Shown: positions 44,598-53,503 of the stretch, in pieces
Layout: every line of letters begins with the position of its first letter
Numbering within the stretch: the stretch's first letter is position 1
Assembly (NCBI GenBank): GCA_024280755.1
Contig: JAJRPN010000031.1
Location: forward strand, 100,236-164,235
DNA length: 64,000 nucleotides
DNA from: Planctomycetota bacterium
GTDB lineage: Bacteria > Planctomycetota > Phycisphaerae > Phycisphaerales > UBA1924
Direction: 5' to 3'
Notes under the pieces: model-generated
Databases searched by the model: none
Seen by the model: the letters and a program-made list of their open reading frames with translations, nothing else
Told to the model about the DNA's origin: nothing
Program-made: the position numbers and the translations under genes

Positions 44598-46472
44598 ATG
44601 AAATGTCTCGCACTAGCAGCATTAGCATTCTTTCCCAGCATCCTAATCGCACAACCAAACAGAGTAGTTGTTCGCACGAACGGGACTGCTGAACTCATCC
44701 AGAATGTACCGACCACAAATGGCAACTCGATCCTGCATCCAGACAATGTTCCAGTTTTTACCGAACAATCTGACGGAAGTCTTGTTCCGGGCGCAACTTA
44801 TCGAGGGATCAGCGAGAGCGGGTTTCACTACATGGACTATCCCGGAGCAGTGGTGCGACAATCTGATGGAACCTATGAAGTGGAGATGTATACATGGTCA
44901 GTGATTCATGGACCAGCGGGTCGCATTTGGAGACACAAAATTCCGGGATCAGAAAACGCACTGATCTATGACGCGGTTCCTTCCAATCCAGCAAATCATA
45001 ATCGCGGCGGATCTAGTTTAATTGTAGTATACAATCACTCTGGCGCACCTTTAGGCATGCCAGAATCAGTGATCGCTCGAAGCATTACCAATGCCGTCGA
45101 TAGTTATAGAGAGCTACTGAAGGATGATGTGATCTTTGCCGTATTTGAGTTCTCATGGATAAACGATGGTTATGACGATTCAAAGGATGCATTAAATACA
45201 ATCGCGTTCGCAGAGGTTATTCATAGTACGCAAGGATACAGTTTTATTCGCAATGGAATCCTCAATACCTATGCAGCAAACTCGCAAGATACAGACTTCT
45301 TTGAGAACGGTCTCTATAACAGTTTTCCACTCGGGAACTCTATTGGATATGCTCGTCCAGGAAACGCAACAGACAATACAAATGCGATCAAAATAACTTG
45401 GCCACTCCGAACAAAGCTAATCGGCGCAGGCAATAATCTAAATTTGCAGATTAAAATGAATGCCGATTTCCCAGGCCTAGACCCCGATCCGTCTGATGGG
45501 ATTTCCGGCACTGATCTTACAGGAACATTGATTCACGAACTTGGACACCATCTCGGATTTACTTCACATGTGGAAATATTGAATAATATTTTTGAGGACG
45601 CGATTACGGTGTGGGATATTTTTCGTATGAATGCTGGGCTTGGCGGGGTTTCTCCGAATGAGTTCTCTGGGCAACGCCGAGAATTGCGTCATCTTGAAGA
45701 AGCAAATGCAGCGTTACAACTGAACTCCACGCTTTGGGCTCTGGGATTATCAAGGGGTACTACTTTCGGCGGTGATGCTCGTCAGTCAAGCCATTGGAAA
45801 GATGATCTTTTAAGTTTTCCAGATCCTAACACCTATTTTTTCCCAAACGATTTTTACATCGGCATAATGGACCCCACTGCCGCAGGCGGAAGTGACATAG
45901 TTGGCACAAGCTATCTCCAACCTGCTGACATCCGCGCATTCGATGTCATGGGCTATACGATTGATGCTGGCGATTTCATGCAAGTTGACATACCAGTAAT
46001 CACAGATCCTACCAGCGACCATGTAGAAGACCCTGCACTCCCACTCCATCTCAACTGGGTTCCCCAATCTGGCACAACCTCTTCAGATATCCTCATCTAC
46101 GACCTTGGCACGACAATCAATATCGTCCCAAGGCAAGGCACCAACCAGCCTCCAGTGTTCCGCGCCGACAATATCACCGGCGGCACGCTGACCATTACCA
46201 CCGCCCAACTCCAACTTCTCCCAGGGCATCGATACCAATGGCACGCTGCGGTCTATAACCCAATGGGCGTTGCCCTGACCGATCCCGCAACATTCATCGC
46301 CCAATGCGCCGCAGAGCGAACAGGGGATCTATCCATAGACTTCTTTGATATCAGTGATTTCTTAGCAGACTTTGGAGCGATGGACCCAAGTGCTGATATC
46401 AACAACGATGGCCTCTGGAACTTCTTCGATGTTTCCACATACCTACAAATATTCGCCGACGGCTGCCCGTAG
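44598..46472 (+). CDS. Secreted zinc metalloprotease-like protein with dockerin-like C-terminus
   Basis: This 624-aa protein has a signal peptide (MKCLALAALAFFPSILIA). Zinc-binding HELGHHLGF lies at about 313-321, with Ser-His following, and a GIMDPTAAGG turn further down; the layout fits NF038122-like planctomycete metalloproteases. A fibronectin-like region follows (about 455-565). The last 50 residues carry two Asp/Asn-rich EF-hand-like loops (SIDFFDISDFLADFGA and DINNDGLWNFFDVSTYL), typical of dockerin-like tails of planctomycete exported proteins, ending in Cys-Pro. Stop is TAG. It is the last gene of a putative operon with two lipoproteins. Confidence 0.82.
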   Translation: MKCLALAALAFFPSILIAQPNRVVVRTNGTAELIQNVPTTNGNSILHPDNVPVFTEQSDGSLVPGATYRGISESGFHYMDYPGAVVRQSDGTYEVEMYTWSVIHGPAGRIWRHKIPGSENALIYDAVPSNPANHNRGGSSLIVVYNHSGAPLGMPESVIARSITNAVDSYRELLKDDVIFAVFEFSWINDGYDDSKDALNTIAFAEVIHSTQGYSFIRNGILNTYAANSQDTDFFENGLYNSFPLGNSIGYARPGNATDNTNAIKITWPLRTKLIGAGNNLNLQIKMNADFPGLDPDPSDGISGTDLTGTLIHELGHHLGFTSHVEILNNIFEDAITVWDIFRMNAGLGGVSPNEFSGQRRELRHLEEANAALQLNSTLWALGLSRGTTFGGDARQSSHWKDDLLSFPDPNTYFFPNDFYIGIMDPTAAGGSDIVGTSYLQPADIRAFDVMGYTIDAGDFMQVDIPVITDPTSDHVEDPALPLHLNWVPQSGTTSSDILIYDLGTTINIVPRQGTNQPPVFRADNITGGTLTITTAQLQLLPGHRYQWHAAVYNPMGVALTDPATFIAQCAAERTGDLSIDFFDISDFLADFGAMDPSADINNDGLWNFFDVSTYLQIFADGCP

Positions 46473-46477
46473 CGCAA

Positions 46478-46633
46478 CTAGGCCGTGCCTGACGGCTCGG
46501 CTTTCTCTTCTCTGGGTACCCCGTCGGAGCCGTCTTCGGCTCCTTCGCGTTAAATAACAAGAGTTTCTGACCCCGAAGGAGGATAAGAATCCTCCTTCGG
46601 GCCACCCGGAGAGAGCCGTCAGACACGACCTAG
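46478..46633. repeat. Compound palindrome in convergent gap (A)
   Basis: The outer arms (46478-46498 and 46613-46633) are 21-nt inverted repeats, CTAGGCCGTGCCTGACGGCTC and its complement, matching at 19 of 21 positions. Inside lie two further perfect hairpins: GGAGCCG-TCTT-CGGCTCC (46526-46543) and CCCGAAGGAGGAT / ATCCTCCTTCGGG (46572-46601). The right arm overlaps the stop codon of the convergent glycosyltransferase gene. It may act as a bidirectional terminator or be a small mobile palindrome. Confidence 0.8.
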
Positions 46634-47646
46634 CCGATAACAACCGGCGGAGAGCCTAATTCCTGCACCAACGACCATCTCGATTCCACGCCGTTGGCGG
46701 CATCAAGCACACCCCACCGCCACAGGTATCGCTTGAGCAGAACCCAATGTTCTTCGAAGAGCCTCTGCGTTTGTCGATCGTCAAAGTCGTGCCCTTCTGG
46801 GCTCATCTCGCTCAATGCAAGAAACGATTCTTCAACCCGAACCGCATCACGATATTCAAAGTCGAGTGCTTGCGAAAAATAACCTTGGATCTCCGCCGAA
46901 CTGATATCCAGGCGAAACAACTCCATCGCAAATGCAGGATTTAGCTTAGCGAATCCGTAAGCCGATCGCCCCAACAAATACTCTCGACGAAGCACATCCC
47001 TTGGGCAGTATCGGTGATCATGCACGATCTTCGCGCCAGGGGCATACCACAACTCTGCCCCTGCTTGCTCAAGCCGATATGCAATCTCGATATCCTCATA
47101 CCCATAACAACCGGGCATCTCAGGAAAGCCACCGACCTCAAGTGCAAGCTTCTTTGGGAAAGACATATTGAGCCCAAAGCAGTTGCGATAGTCCGTCAAT
47201 GCCGGGCGCGTTGCAGGCCCAGGTTGAAAAAAGAGCAGATTGGATTGCTGGAGGATCAAATCAAATAGGCTTGGTGTATCAACTAGTTTCCATGTTGACA
47301 CACCAGAGACAACCTTTGCACTCCCTGATTGATGCAGATCCATGTGAGCTTCAAACAGCTCTGAATCTGCATAAGAATCATCGTTGATCGAAAGCACGAT
47401 CTCGCCTTGGGCTTGTTCGAGCATCGCCTTGCGAATACTCAACAGCCCGACCTTCGCAAATCGTACGAGCTTCGTATGCTCTTTGAGGCATTGTGGAACC
47501 CGTGGCTCAGGTGTTGCATCTTCATCGCCATCGAGACCAACGATGATCTCAATCGGCCCGCGATAACTCTGTTTGGCGAGCAACGCGAGGCAGGTATTGA
47601 TGGCTTCTGGTCGACGATAAGTTGGAATGAGTACACTGAGTTTCAT
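46630..47646 (-). CDS. Glycosyltransferase family 2
   Basis: This 338-aa protein starts KLSVLIPTYRRPEAINTCLALLAKQ. It has IIVGLDGDEDATPEP, VLSINDDSYADSELFEAHM and PGCYGYEDIEIAYRLEQAG, all typical of GT2. It has no membrane segment. It is divergent from the GT4 gene that follows and may work with it and the 727-aa gene in a second glycosylation islet. Confidence 0.86.
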   Translation of the reverse strand: MKLSVLIPTYRRPEAINTCLALLAKQSYRGPIEIIVGLDGDEDATPEPRVPQCLKEHTKLVRFAKVGLLSIRKAMLEQAQGEIVLSINDDSYADSELFEAHMDLHQSGSAKVVSGVSTWKLVDTPSLFDLILQQSNLLFFQPGPATRPALTDYRNCFGLNMSFPKKLALEVGGFPEMPGCYGYEDIEIAYRLEQAGAELWYAPGAKIVHDHRYCPRDVLRREYLLGRSAYGFAKLNPAFAMELFRLDISSAEIQGYFSQALDFEYRDAVRVEESFLALSEMSPEGHDFDDRQTQRLFEEHWVLLKRYLWRWGVLDAANGVESRWSLVQELGSPPVVIG

Positions 47647-47744
47647 CGGTACCGATTGTAGAGTCGATCAGACCTCTTGTGCATGATTCCGCAAACGGAT
47701 ATACTTTCAACACTTGGCCCCTCACACACAGCACACCAAGGCCC

Positions 47745-49271
47745 ATGATGCTCATTATTCTCCCTACAAATCTCCAAGTCAGCGGCATCACCACATGGGC
47801 AGCAAGAGCCGTAGACGGGCTCCGCAAAAAATCAATCCCCGCAGGCTTGCTTGTGCATCTTGCCCCCGGCGAATCTGTCCCATCATTTCTCAAGCCCTCT
47901 GTTGTGGCGACCGTCGAAAACGCAACTCCAATAGACCAACTCAATGGCGATCTAGAGCATCTCGCCAAGATCTATCTCGATGCAATCAAAGCGATGCACG
48001 CAATCACCAACCGCCCGGTTGTTGTCTCTCCAAACGCTCACGGCGACTGCTACGGCACTATTGCCATGCTCACCCAAACCCACCCTCATCTCATCCGCAT
48101 GGCATGCTGGATTCATTCTGATAACGAATATGACCTCGCGCTTGCAAGAAGATACGAGCCAATCCTTCATACCATTGTCCCTGTCAGCACAGAGCTTGCT
48201 TCCAAAACAAGGCAAGCGATCCCACAACGATCGAGCGATATTTTCCATATCCCCTACTGTGTCGATATCCCATCCACATATTCATCTCGTGAGTCAACAC
48301 GAAATCGCCCAACAAGAATCCTCTATACAGGGCGCATTGAAGAACATCAGAAACGAATCAGCACTCTCCCCCACCTCGCCAAGGAACTCAACAAAAGAAA
48401 CATTGACTTCAAACTTCGTGTCGTCGGCGACGGCCCAGAGACAGAATCCATCGAGCGTGCTGCCAGATCTGTCCCAAACTTCAACTTCCTCGGCCCTGTG
48501 CCTCCAGATGAAATAAGTAACCATCTCCGTTGGGCAGATCTCTGGGTGCTCCCATCAAGATTCGAAGGGCAAAGCGTTGCCATGCTCGAAGCACTCGCTG
48601 CCGGGTGCCTTCCGATCGTGACCAAGGTTCAATCCGGCGCAACCGATGCAATCATCGATGGCCAAACCGGAATCTGTATCGATGCTCACTGGGATACTCC
48701 CGTCGAAAAGATCGCCCAACGGATGTGCGATGCCATCGTGTCTACCCAATGTATGGACACCCAAACGATGACTCGCAAGGCGTATGCCTATGTCTGCAAC
48801 AATCACAGCATCGACACCCATGTCGACAACCTCGAATCCCTCATCGAGCATGTTACCGCTCAACCTGATCGATCGTGGCCGAATCATTTGCGTGCTTCAT
48901 ACAGCGCTCCAGATGGAGAACTCGACGGCTCAACCCCTCCAGATGCCGCCCAACGCATGACAACGAAGCTCAACACACTCACAGGAAAAAACACGCTCAT
49001 TTATTGCTCAGGGCAACACACCAAAGACATCGCCCACAGCATCCAAAGCTCGCCGGCCAACATCATCGGCATCATCGACGACAACCCAAGCAAAGTCGGC
49101 ACACATCTTCTCGGCTACCCAATCTACACACCAGAGATGATCCCGAACCTCGACGCAACCGATCTCGTCATTAGCAGTTGGATCTACGAAAATACAATAT
49201 GGTCAAAGCGAGCCGCACTCGAATCCAATAGCCTCAAGCTTCATCGCCTCTACCCACCAGATCAATCCTGA
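47745..49271 (+). CDS. Glycosyltransferase family 4 with C-terminal Rossmann-like domain
   Basis: This 508-aa protein has a GT-B donor half (ILYTGRIEEHQKRISTL, LRVVGDGPETESIERAA, WVLPSRFEGQSVAMLEALAAG). After about residue 400 there is an extra domain, NTLIYCSGQHTKDIAHSI...IIGIIDDNPSKVG...GYPIYTPEMI, which resembles the nucleotide-binding lobe of PglD-like sugar acyltransferases or CoA-binding proteins. Such a fusion is unusual. The start is one of two ATGs (47745 or 47748); an ATG at 47679 is in frame but lengthens the protein past the usual first strand. Its 3' end overlaps the convergent gene by 10 nt. Confidence 0.82.
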   Translation: MMLIILPTNLQVSGITTWAARAVDGLRKKSIPAGLLVHLAPGESVPSFLKPSVVATVENATPIDQLNGDLEHLAKIYLDAIKAMHAITNRPVVVSPNAHGDCYGTIAMLTQTHPHLIRMACWIHSDNEYDLALARRYEPILHTIVPVSTELASKTRQAIPQRSSDIFHIPYCVDIPSTYSSRESTRNRPTRILYTGRIEEHQKRISTLPHLAKELNKRNIDFKLRVVGDGPETESIERAARSVPNFNFLGPVPPDEISNHLRWADLWVLPSRFEGQSVAMLEALAAGCLPIVTKVQSGATDAIIDGQTGICIDAHWDTPVEKIAQRMCDAIVSTQCMDTQTMTRKAYAYVCNNHSIDTHVDNLESLIEHVTAQPDRSWPNHLRASYSAPDGELDGSTPPDAAQRMTTKLNTLTGKNTLIYCSGQHTKDIAHSIQSSPANIIGIIDDNPSKVGTHLLGYPIYTPEMIPNLDATDLVISSWIYENTIWSKRAALESNSLKLHRLYPPDQS

Positions 49272-51445
49272 GTGAGCTTGTCCTGAATCATCTTGAGCAT
49301 ACGCTCGGCTATCCCATCGGTGGTCAATGCCTTGGGCATGTGCTCTACGCCTTTGCGTATGCGTTGATTACGAGCAGCCTTATCACCAATCGCCCGCTCG
49401 ATGATCATTTCGAGTTGGGATTCATTTGTAAAGTAGAGATCCGACATGGACACGACCATTTCAGCCGCATCTCGCTGCTCAGAAATACTCAGTCTTTCAC
49501 GCGCTAGAGTAAGCGATTCGTCAGACCACTTCATTTTCCCGTCAGCATAAAGCTGCTCGTCACAAATCTCAAGCCGACGCAGATGTTCAATAAGTTCACT
49601 CGCCTGAGGGCATGAATCAATCTCAACAGACCAGGGCGTACTCACACCTTGCGTCATCAAATCTTGATCATACCCAAGATCCGTATTCACACACACCATC
49701 GAGTGTGCATATCCAAACGAGTTGCTAATCGCCCGACACAACGGCAGCCCACCAGACAACAAACATTCACTCACCCGTTGATGCGTCATCTGATTGATCG
49801 ACGCATGAAGTTGCACCACCGAGTTGCGATAGCACGCACCGAGTTCATCGCCATGTTCAAGTGGACCCGCTGCAAACTCGGCAAGCTGCGGATGCTTCTC
49901 CCAGCCCTTCCCATATATCTTGAACCTCCACCCCCGACGCATGGCGATGTCCGCTACCCACTGCGCTGTTTGGTGACGATACACACGCTCAGCAAACGGA
50001 TTCACCATTTCATTGTGCATGCTCGCCCGAATCGCCCCCGCCCCCTCGGGAACCCCACCGGGGAAGAACGCTCGATCGATTAACGAGTCAATGTTTGTAC
50101 GCAGGTTCTGAGTTGTAATCGTCCGTACCAACTGCTCAACATCATCGAGCAACTTGGCGAATGTCTTCGCAGCAGCCGGAGCATTCACTTTCATATTCCC
50201 AACAAGCCGATCTCGAAACAAATCTGGATGCTCGCTCTGGTGCGTCACCCACGCGATTTCAGAATCAAATCCCTCATCAATCGGTTCATGCCCAAACTTC
50301 GATCTCGACGCCACCATCGGCATCCATCGGGTCTGCTCCGCAGGATAACCAAACAAATCGATCAGCTCTGGCTTGACCATCCCAACAACAAAGTCCATTT
50401 CGCCAATCGACTCACCAACCGAGCTGTCAAATAAATGCGGCATCGCATCTTGCACCCAACACATATACGGAATATCTTTGGGCACATGCTCACCAAGCAA
50501 GCACCGCGGATAGTTGATCGACACAATAAAATCAGGATCGAACTCATGGATCGTTCGCAAATGCGTCGCGCTCGTTGGAATCACAGAATCATCATCTTCT
50601 ATCTGAATCTTACAAATACAACCAAGTTGCTCAAACGCTTGGGCAAGATCCGCTGCTGAATACTTAAGATAGGTTGAGTGCCTCGCGGTTGGAATCAACA
50701 CCCGTAATGGGTCTTGCTCTTTGCCGGCCTGTTCATAACGCAACTTCCACCAAGCCTTATTTCTCACCGGACGGCTTTGATTTTTGTGCACAAACTCTTC
50801 CATGTTCTTGAGCCAGAGCGAATCAATCTTCTGCATCAAAGCGGCTCCGTCTGGCGTCGTCTTTACCTTAATCATTGGGTTTTGAATCGCCATCGCAGGC
50901 GGGGCATCTTCAATCCGATCGCCCACCCAACCCAACAGCCGCTGTGATGCCCCATCGCCTACAAACCACTGGAATCGTTCATCTCTAAGCCCTTCGCCAA
51001 GATCTACATAGGACAAACCATCAAGAAACTCATTCCAATCCGCCTGCAACACAAGCACACGCTGGCGAAAATTTGGATAATCATTGGGCGCATGAAGATC
51101 AATCATCCCTTTGAGCGTCCAGGGAGGATCGATACCCTCAAGCAAAATCGAACTTTGACATCTCGACTCAAGATCATCAACCAAAGGCTCGACAGCCAGT
51201 TCATGCGCACGCCGCGTGTCCCGACTCATCGCCTCATTGCAACGATAAATCAATCCATCATCCGCCTGAAACCATTCAGAAAAATTCGTCGCCTCACGCC
51301 AAGCTTCAATCTGAGCCTCACTCGGTTGAGCATCAGGACAAAGCCGAGCGAGATTTGCCCGCAAAATTCCTTCACGAATCGCCCGGATGTCCAACACCCC
51401 CTCAGCTTCCCTTTGTGAATCCGGCTCGACCAACTCTGATGACAT
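49262..51445 (-). CDS. Large CgeB-like glycosyltransferase-family protein
   Basis: This 727-aa protein has no signal peptide. A helical N-terminal half of about 250 residues is followed by a GT-B-like region: LRVLIPTARHSTYLKYSA, FDPDFIVSINYPRC, IPYMCWVQDAMPHLF, then KIYGKGWEKHPQLAEFAAGPL and VVQLHASINQMTHQRVSECLLSGGLPL. These resemble DUF3880/CgeB-type proteins with a glycosyltransferase 1-like donor site. It probably modifies a protein or envelope glycan. It is monocistronic and convergent with the GT4 gene. Confidence 0.72.
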   Translation of the reverse strand: MSSELVEPDSQREAEGVLDIRAIREGILRANLARLCPDAQPSEAQIEAWREATNFSEWFQADDGLIYRCNEAMSRDTRRAHELAVEPLVDDLESRCQSSILLEGIDPPWTLKGMIDLHAPNDYPNFRQRVLVLQADWNEFLDGLSYVDLGEGLRDERFQWFVGDGASQRLLGWVGDRIEDAPPAMAIQNPMIKVKTTPDGAALMQKIDSLWLKNMEEFVHKNQSRPVRNKAWWKLRYEQAGKEQDPLRVLIPTARHSTYLKYSAADLAQAFEQLGCICKIQIEDDDSVIPTSATHLRTIHEFDPDFIVSINYPRCLLGEHVPKDIPYMCWVQDAMPHLFDSSVGESIGEMDFVVGMVKPELIDLFGYPAEQTRWMPMVASRSKFGHEPIDEGFDSEIAWVTHQSEHPDLFRDRLVGNMKVNAPAAAKTFAKLLDDVEQLVRTITTQNLRTNIDSLIDRAFFPGGVPEGAGAIRASMHNEMVNPFAERVYRHQTAQWVADIAMRRGWRFKIYGKGWEKHPQLAEFAAGPLEHGDELGACYRNSVVQLHASINQMTHQRVSECLLSGGLPLCRAISNSFGYAHSMVCVNTDLGYDQDLMTQGVSTPWSVEIDSCPQASELIEHLRRLEICDEQLYADGKMKWSDESLTLARERLSISEQRDAAEMVVSMSDLYFTNESQLEMIIERAIGDKAARNQRIRKGVEHMPKALTTDGIAERMLKMIQDKLTQD

Positions 51446-51710
51446 CAGCTACTCCAAGGATGAAAAGACTCGTATCTACCGACCATATCGTCCATTCACA
51501 TCAAAAAACATCAACCATCCCCGATAGCAAAAATGCCGATGGCGCACGATGCGAACTGACGCACCATGCCACCATCGGCCCCAAACCCCACTCGGGTGCT
51601 TCTGGAGAACACAAAGCAACACCCTCGTGATGATCTCTGAAAAACATCCCCTTTCGAGCATGCTTATTTGTCATATCTGTTCGATTCTCCTTTTCGAGAA
51701 ATGCACGCAG
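51446..51710. other. Intergenic region, nothing recognised
   Basis: No supported gene. Short open frames here have no ribosome site and overlap the adjacent terminator. It may hold the promoter of the 727-aa gene. Confidence 0.4.
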
Positions 51711-51743
51711 AAAAAAAGCCTCGGGTTTCATACCCAAGGCTTT
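51711..51743 (-). terminator. Minus-strand terminator downstream of a small ORF
   Basis: On the minus strand AAAGCCT-(T)GGGT ... ACCC-(G)AGGCTTT is followed by a T-run of seven. No long minus-strand gene ends here, so it points to a short transcript (the 30-aa ORF at 51772-51864 or a non-coding RNA). Confidence 0.8.
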
Positions 51744-51771
51744 GATCATCGACTCTCTTCAGATTAAGTAC

Positions 51772-51864
51772 TTACACCCAACCATTCAAAGCCAATACAA
51801 TCGCCCGGGCATGTTTGATGCCTTTGCTCTGTTTGGATTTGAACTGTTTCAGTGTCATATTCAT
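51772..51864 (-). CDS. Possible 30-aa basic small protein
   Basis: The frame MNMTLKQFKSKQSKGIKHAR... encodes 30 residues: a Lys/Arg-rich first 20 and a hydrophobic end (AIVLALNGWV). AGGA lies 9 nt before the ATG, and a strong terminator follows the stop by about 30 nt, which supports a real short transcript. I do not recognise a family. It could instead be part of a small RNA. Confidence 0.4.
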   Translation of the reverse strand: MNMTLKQFKSKQSKGIKHARAIVLALNGWV

Positions 51865-52035
51865 GAAGTACATTCCTGTGCTGCGAGTGTAGCAGACTCT
51901 ACTGCACCTGTCAACCTTCGACCATCTCGCCCAACTCTCTCCACAAGCAAGTATATTTTTTATCGAACGAATCGACTACATCATCTGTTGCCCTATGCAC
52001 AGCACACAGACGACGGAGCTTCTATACTCACCACT

Positions 52036-52818
52036 ATGCAAGCACATATCATCCAGCTCAATATCGCTTGGGAAGACAAATCCGCAAACTACCAACGCGT
52101 GAATGAACTGCTCGAAGCCGCGACGATCTCCCCCAACGACCTCATCGTTCTCCCAGAACTCTTTGATGTTGGCTTCACACTCAACGCACAAATCGCATCA
52201 GACGCCGCAGGCACCACGCGTGTATTCCTTCAAGAACTCGCAGACAAAACAAACTGCACAATCCACGGCTCACGCGCCGTCCCCGATCCAGACTCGGGCA
52301 AACTCCACAACTGCGCCACCATCACCACGCCCGGGCAATCCTCCCCAACCTGCGAATATGCCAAGTTTCATCCGTTCTCGCTTGGACGCGAAGGCGAAAC
52401 CTATGCCGCCGGCAATGAACTCAAATGCTATCAGTGGGTCTCGGGCGACCAAGCCCTCACCGTCGTCCCAACAATCTGCTATGACCTGCGCTTCCCCGAA
52501 CTCTTCCGCATGGGGCTCCATCACGGCGCCCAAGCATTTGTCATGGGGGCCAACTGGCCGACAGCAAGAATCGAACATTGGCGAACCCTCTGCATTGCAA
52601 GGGCCATCGAGAACCAAGCCTATATCATCGCAGCCAACCGCACCGGCAACGACCCGCACCTGAGCTACCCGGGCAACTCGATCGTCGTCGATCCAAAGGG
52701 CAAAGTCATCGCTGAACTCGGCGACGAAGAAACAGTAGTAAGCGTAGAGATCAATCCGCAAGAAGTCATCGACTGGCGAATGGCATTCCCAGCACTCAAC
52801 GACATCAAGCTGATCTAA
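52036..52818 (+). CDS. Nitrilase-superfamily amidase (omega-amidase-like)
   Basis: This 260-aa hydrolase has the Glu-Lys-Cys catalytic triad: Glu in VLPELFDVGF, Lys in YAKFHPF and Cys in TICYDLRFPELFR. Later it has ENQAYIIAANRTG and YPGNSIVVDPKG. The pattern FHPFSLGREGETYAAG is like YafV/Nit2 omega-amidases that deaminate alpha-ketoglutaramate. The start at 52036 fits the family; longer forms extend into non-coding sequence. It is monocistronic. Confidence 0.88.
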   Translation: MQAHIIQLNIAWEDKSANYQRVNELLEAATISPNDLIVLPELFDVGFTLNAQIASDAAGTTRVFLQELADKTNCTIHGSRAVPDPDSGKLHNCATITTPGQSSPTCEYAKFHPFSLGREGETYAAGNELKCYQWVSGDQALTVVPTICYDLRFPELFRMGLHHGAQAFVMGANWPTARIEHWRTLCIARAIENQAYIIAANRTGNDPHLSYPGNSIVVDPKGKVIAELGDEETVVSVEINPQEVIDWRMAFPALNDIKLI

Positions 52819-52828
52819 ATCTCCCCAA

Positions 52829-52900
52829 CGAGCCACGACCGTAAGGGAGTGGTCTTATCTTGAACGATCACCAAGACCACTCCCTTACAGTCACGGCTCG
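52829..52900. repeat. Long palindrome in convergent gap (B)
   Basis: Two 28-nt arms (52829-52856 and 52873-52900) are inverted copies with about 25 of 28 positions paired, around a 16-nt loop. The core GTAAGGGAGTGGTCTT / AAGACCACTCCCTTAC is perfect. It follows the nitrilase stop by 10 nt. It is likely a terminator for that gene and may belong to a repeated palindrome family. Confidence 0.82.
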
Positions 52901-52925
52901 TAACACCAAAGCCAAACATCAAAAA

Positions 52926-52949
52926 ACAAGCCTCCATGCGGAGGCTTGT
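52926..52949 (-). terminator. Terminator of rplS
   Basis: On the minus strand CAAGCCTCC-GCAT-GGAGGCTTG is followed by a T-run, 27 nt after the rplS stop. Confidence 0.87.
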
Positions 52950-52975
52950 CAGTTTCAATCTGTATTCATGCACGC

Positions 52976-53368
52976 TTAGCGATGAACGGTCGTCATGCCT
53001 TCGATATGCTTCATGCCGCGTCGGCGATCACGAAGACGACGGGACTTACCAACGCGATCACGCAAGAAGTAAAGCTTCGCACGACGAGCATCGCCACGGC
53101 GAATAACTTCAAACTTTGCGATCAATGGCGAGTTGATTGGCCAGGTCTTTTCAACACCGATTTCGCCAACCATGCGGCGGACGGTGATGTTCTCATCAAT
53201 GCCACGGCCCTTGCGAAGGATCACTGTGCCCTGATAAACCTGCACGCGTTCCTTCTCGCCTTCGACGATACGGATGTGTACATTAATAGTGTCGCCAACA
53301 TCAAAGCGGGGAATATCCGATTTGAGTGATTCGTTGTTGATCGATTCGATGAGTTTCTGGGTGTCCAT
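52976..53368 (-). CDS. rplS: 50S ribosomal protein bL19
   Basis: This 130-aa ribosomal protein has FDVGDTINVHIRIVEGEKERVQVYQGTVI and the C-terminal AKLYFLRDRVGKSRRLRDRR, as in all bL19. The start at 53368 (MDTQKLIESIN) has AAGGA nine nt upstream. In many bacteria rplS ends an rpsP-rimM-trmD-rplS operon; here it stands alone on the minus strand with its own terminator. Confidence 0.95.
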   Translation of the reverse strand: MDTQKLIESINNESLKSDIPRFDVGDTINVHIRIVEGEKERVQVYQGTVILRKGRGIDENITVRRMVGEIGVEKTWPINSPLIAKFEVIRRGDARRAKLYFLRDRVGKSRRLRDRRRGMKHIEGMTTVHR

Positions 53369-53503
53369 AGTCGTAAATCCTTGATCTCCGCACGGATACC
53401 CGCGCTGGGACGGCAACGATAGACCCGCCAACCCCAAATGTCGAGGATTTCATCACCTACAAAATCACCCTCAACACCAAAATAGACGCCCTACACTCCC
53501 CAC

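Noticed and set aside
51501..51749. 82-aa minus-strand open frame
   Set aside because: Its start lies within the terminator hairpin at 51711-51743, so a transcript carrying it is unlikely.
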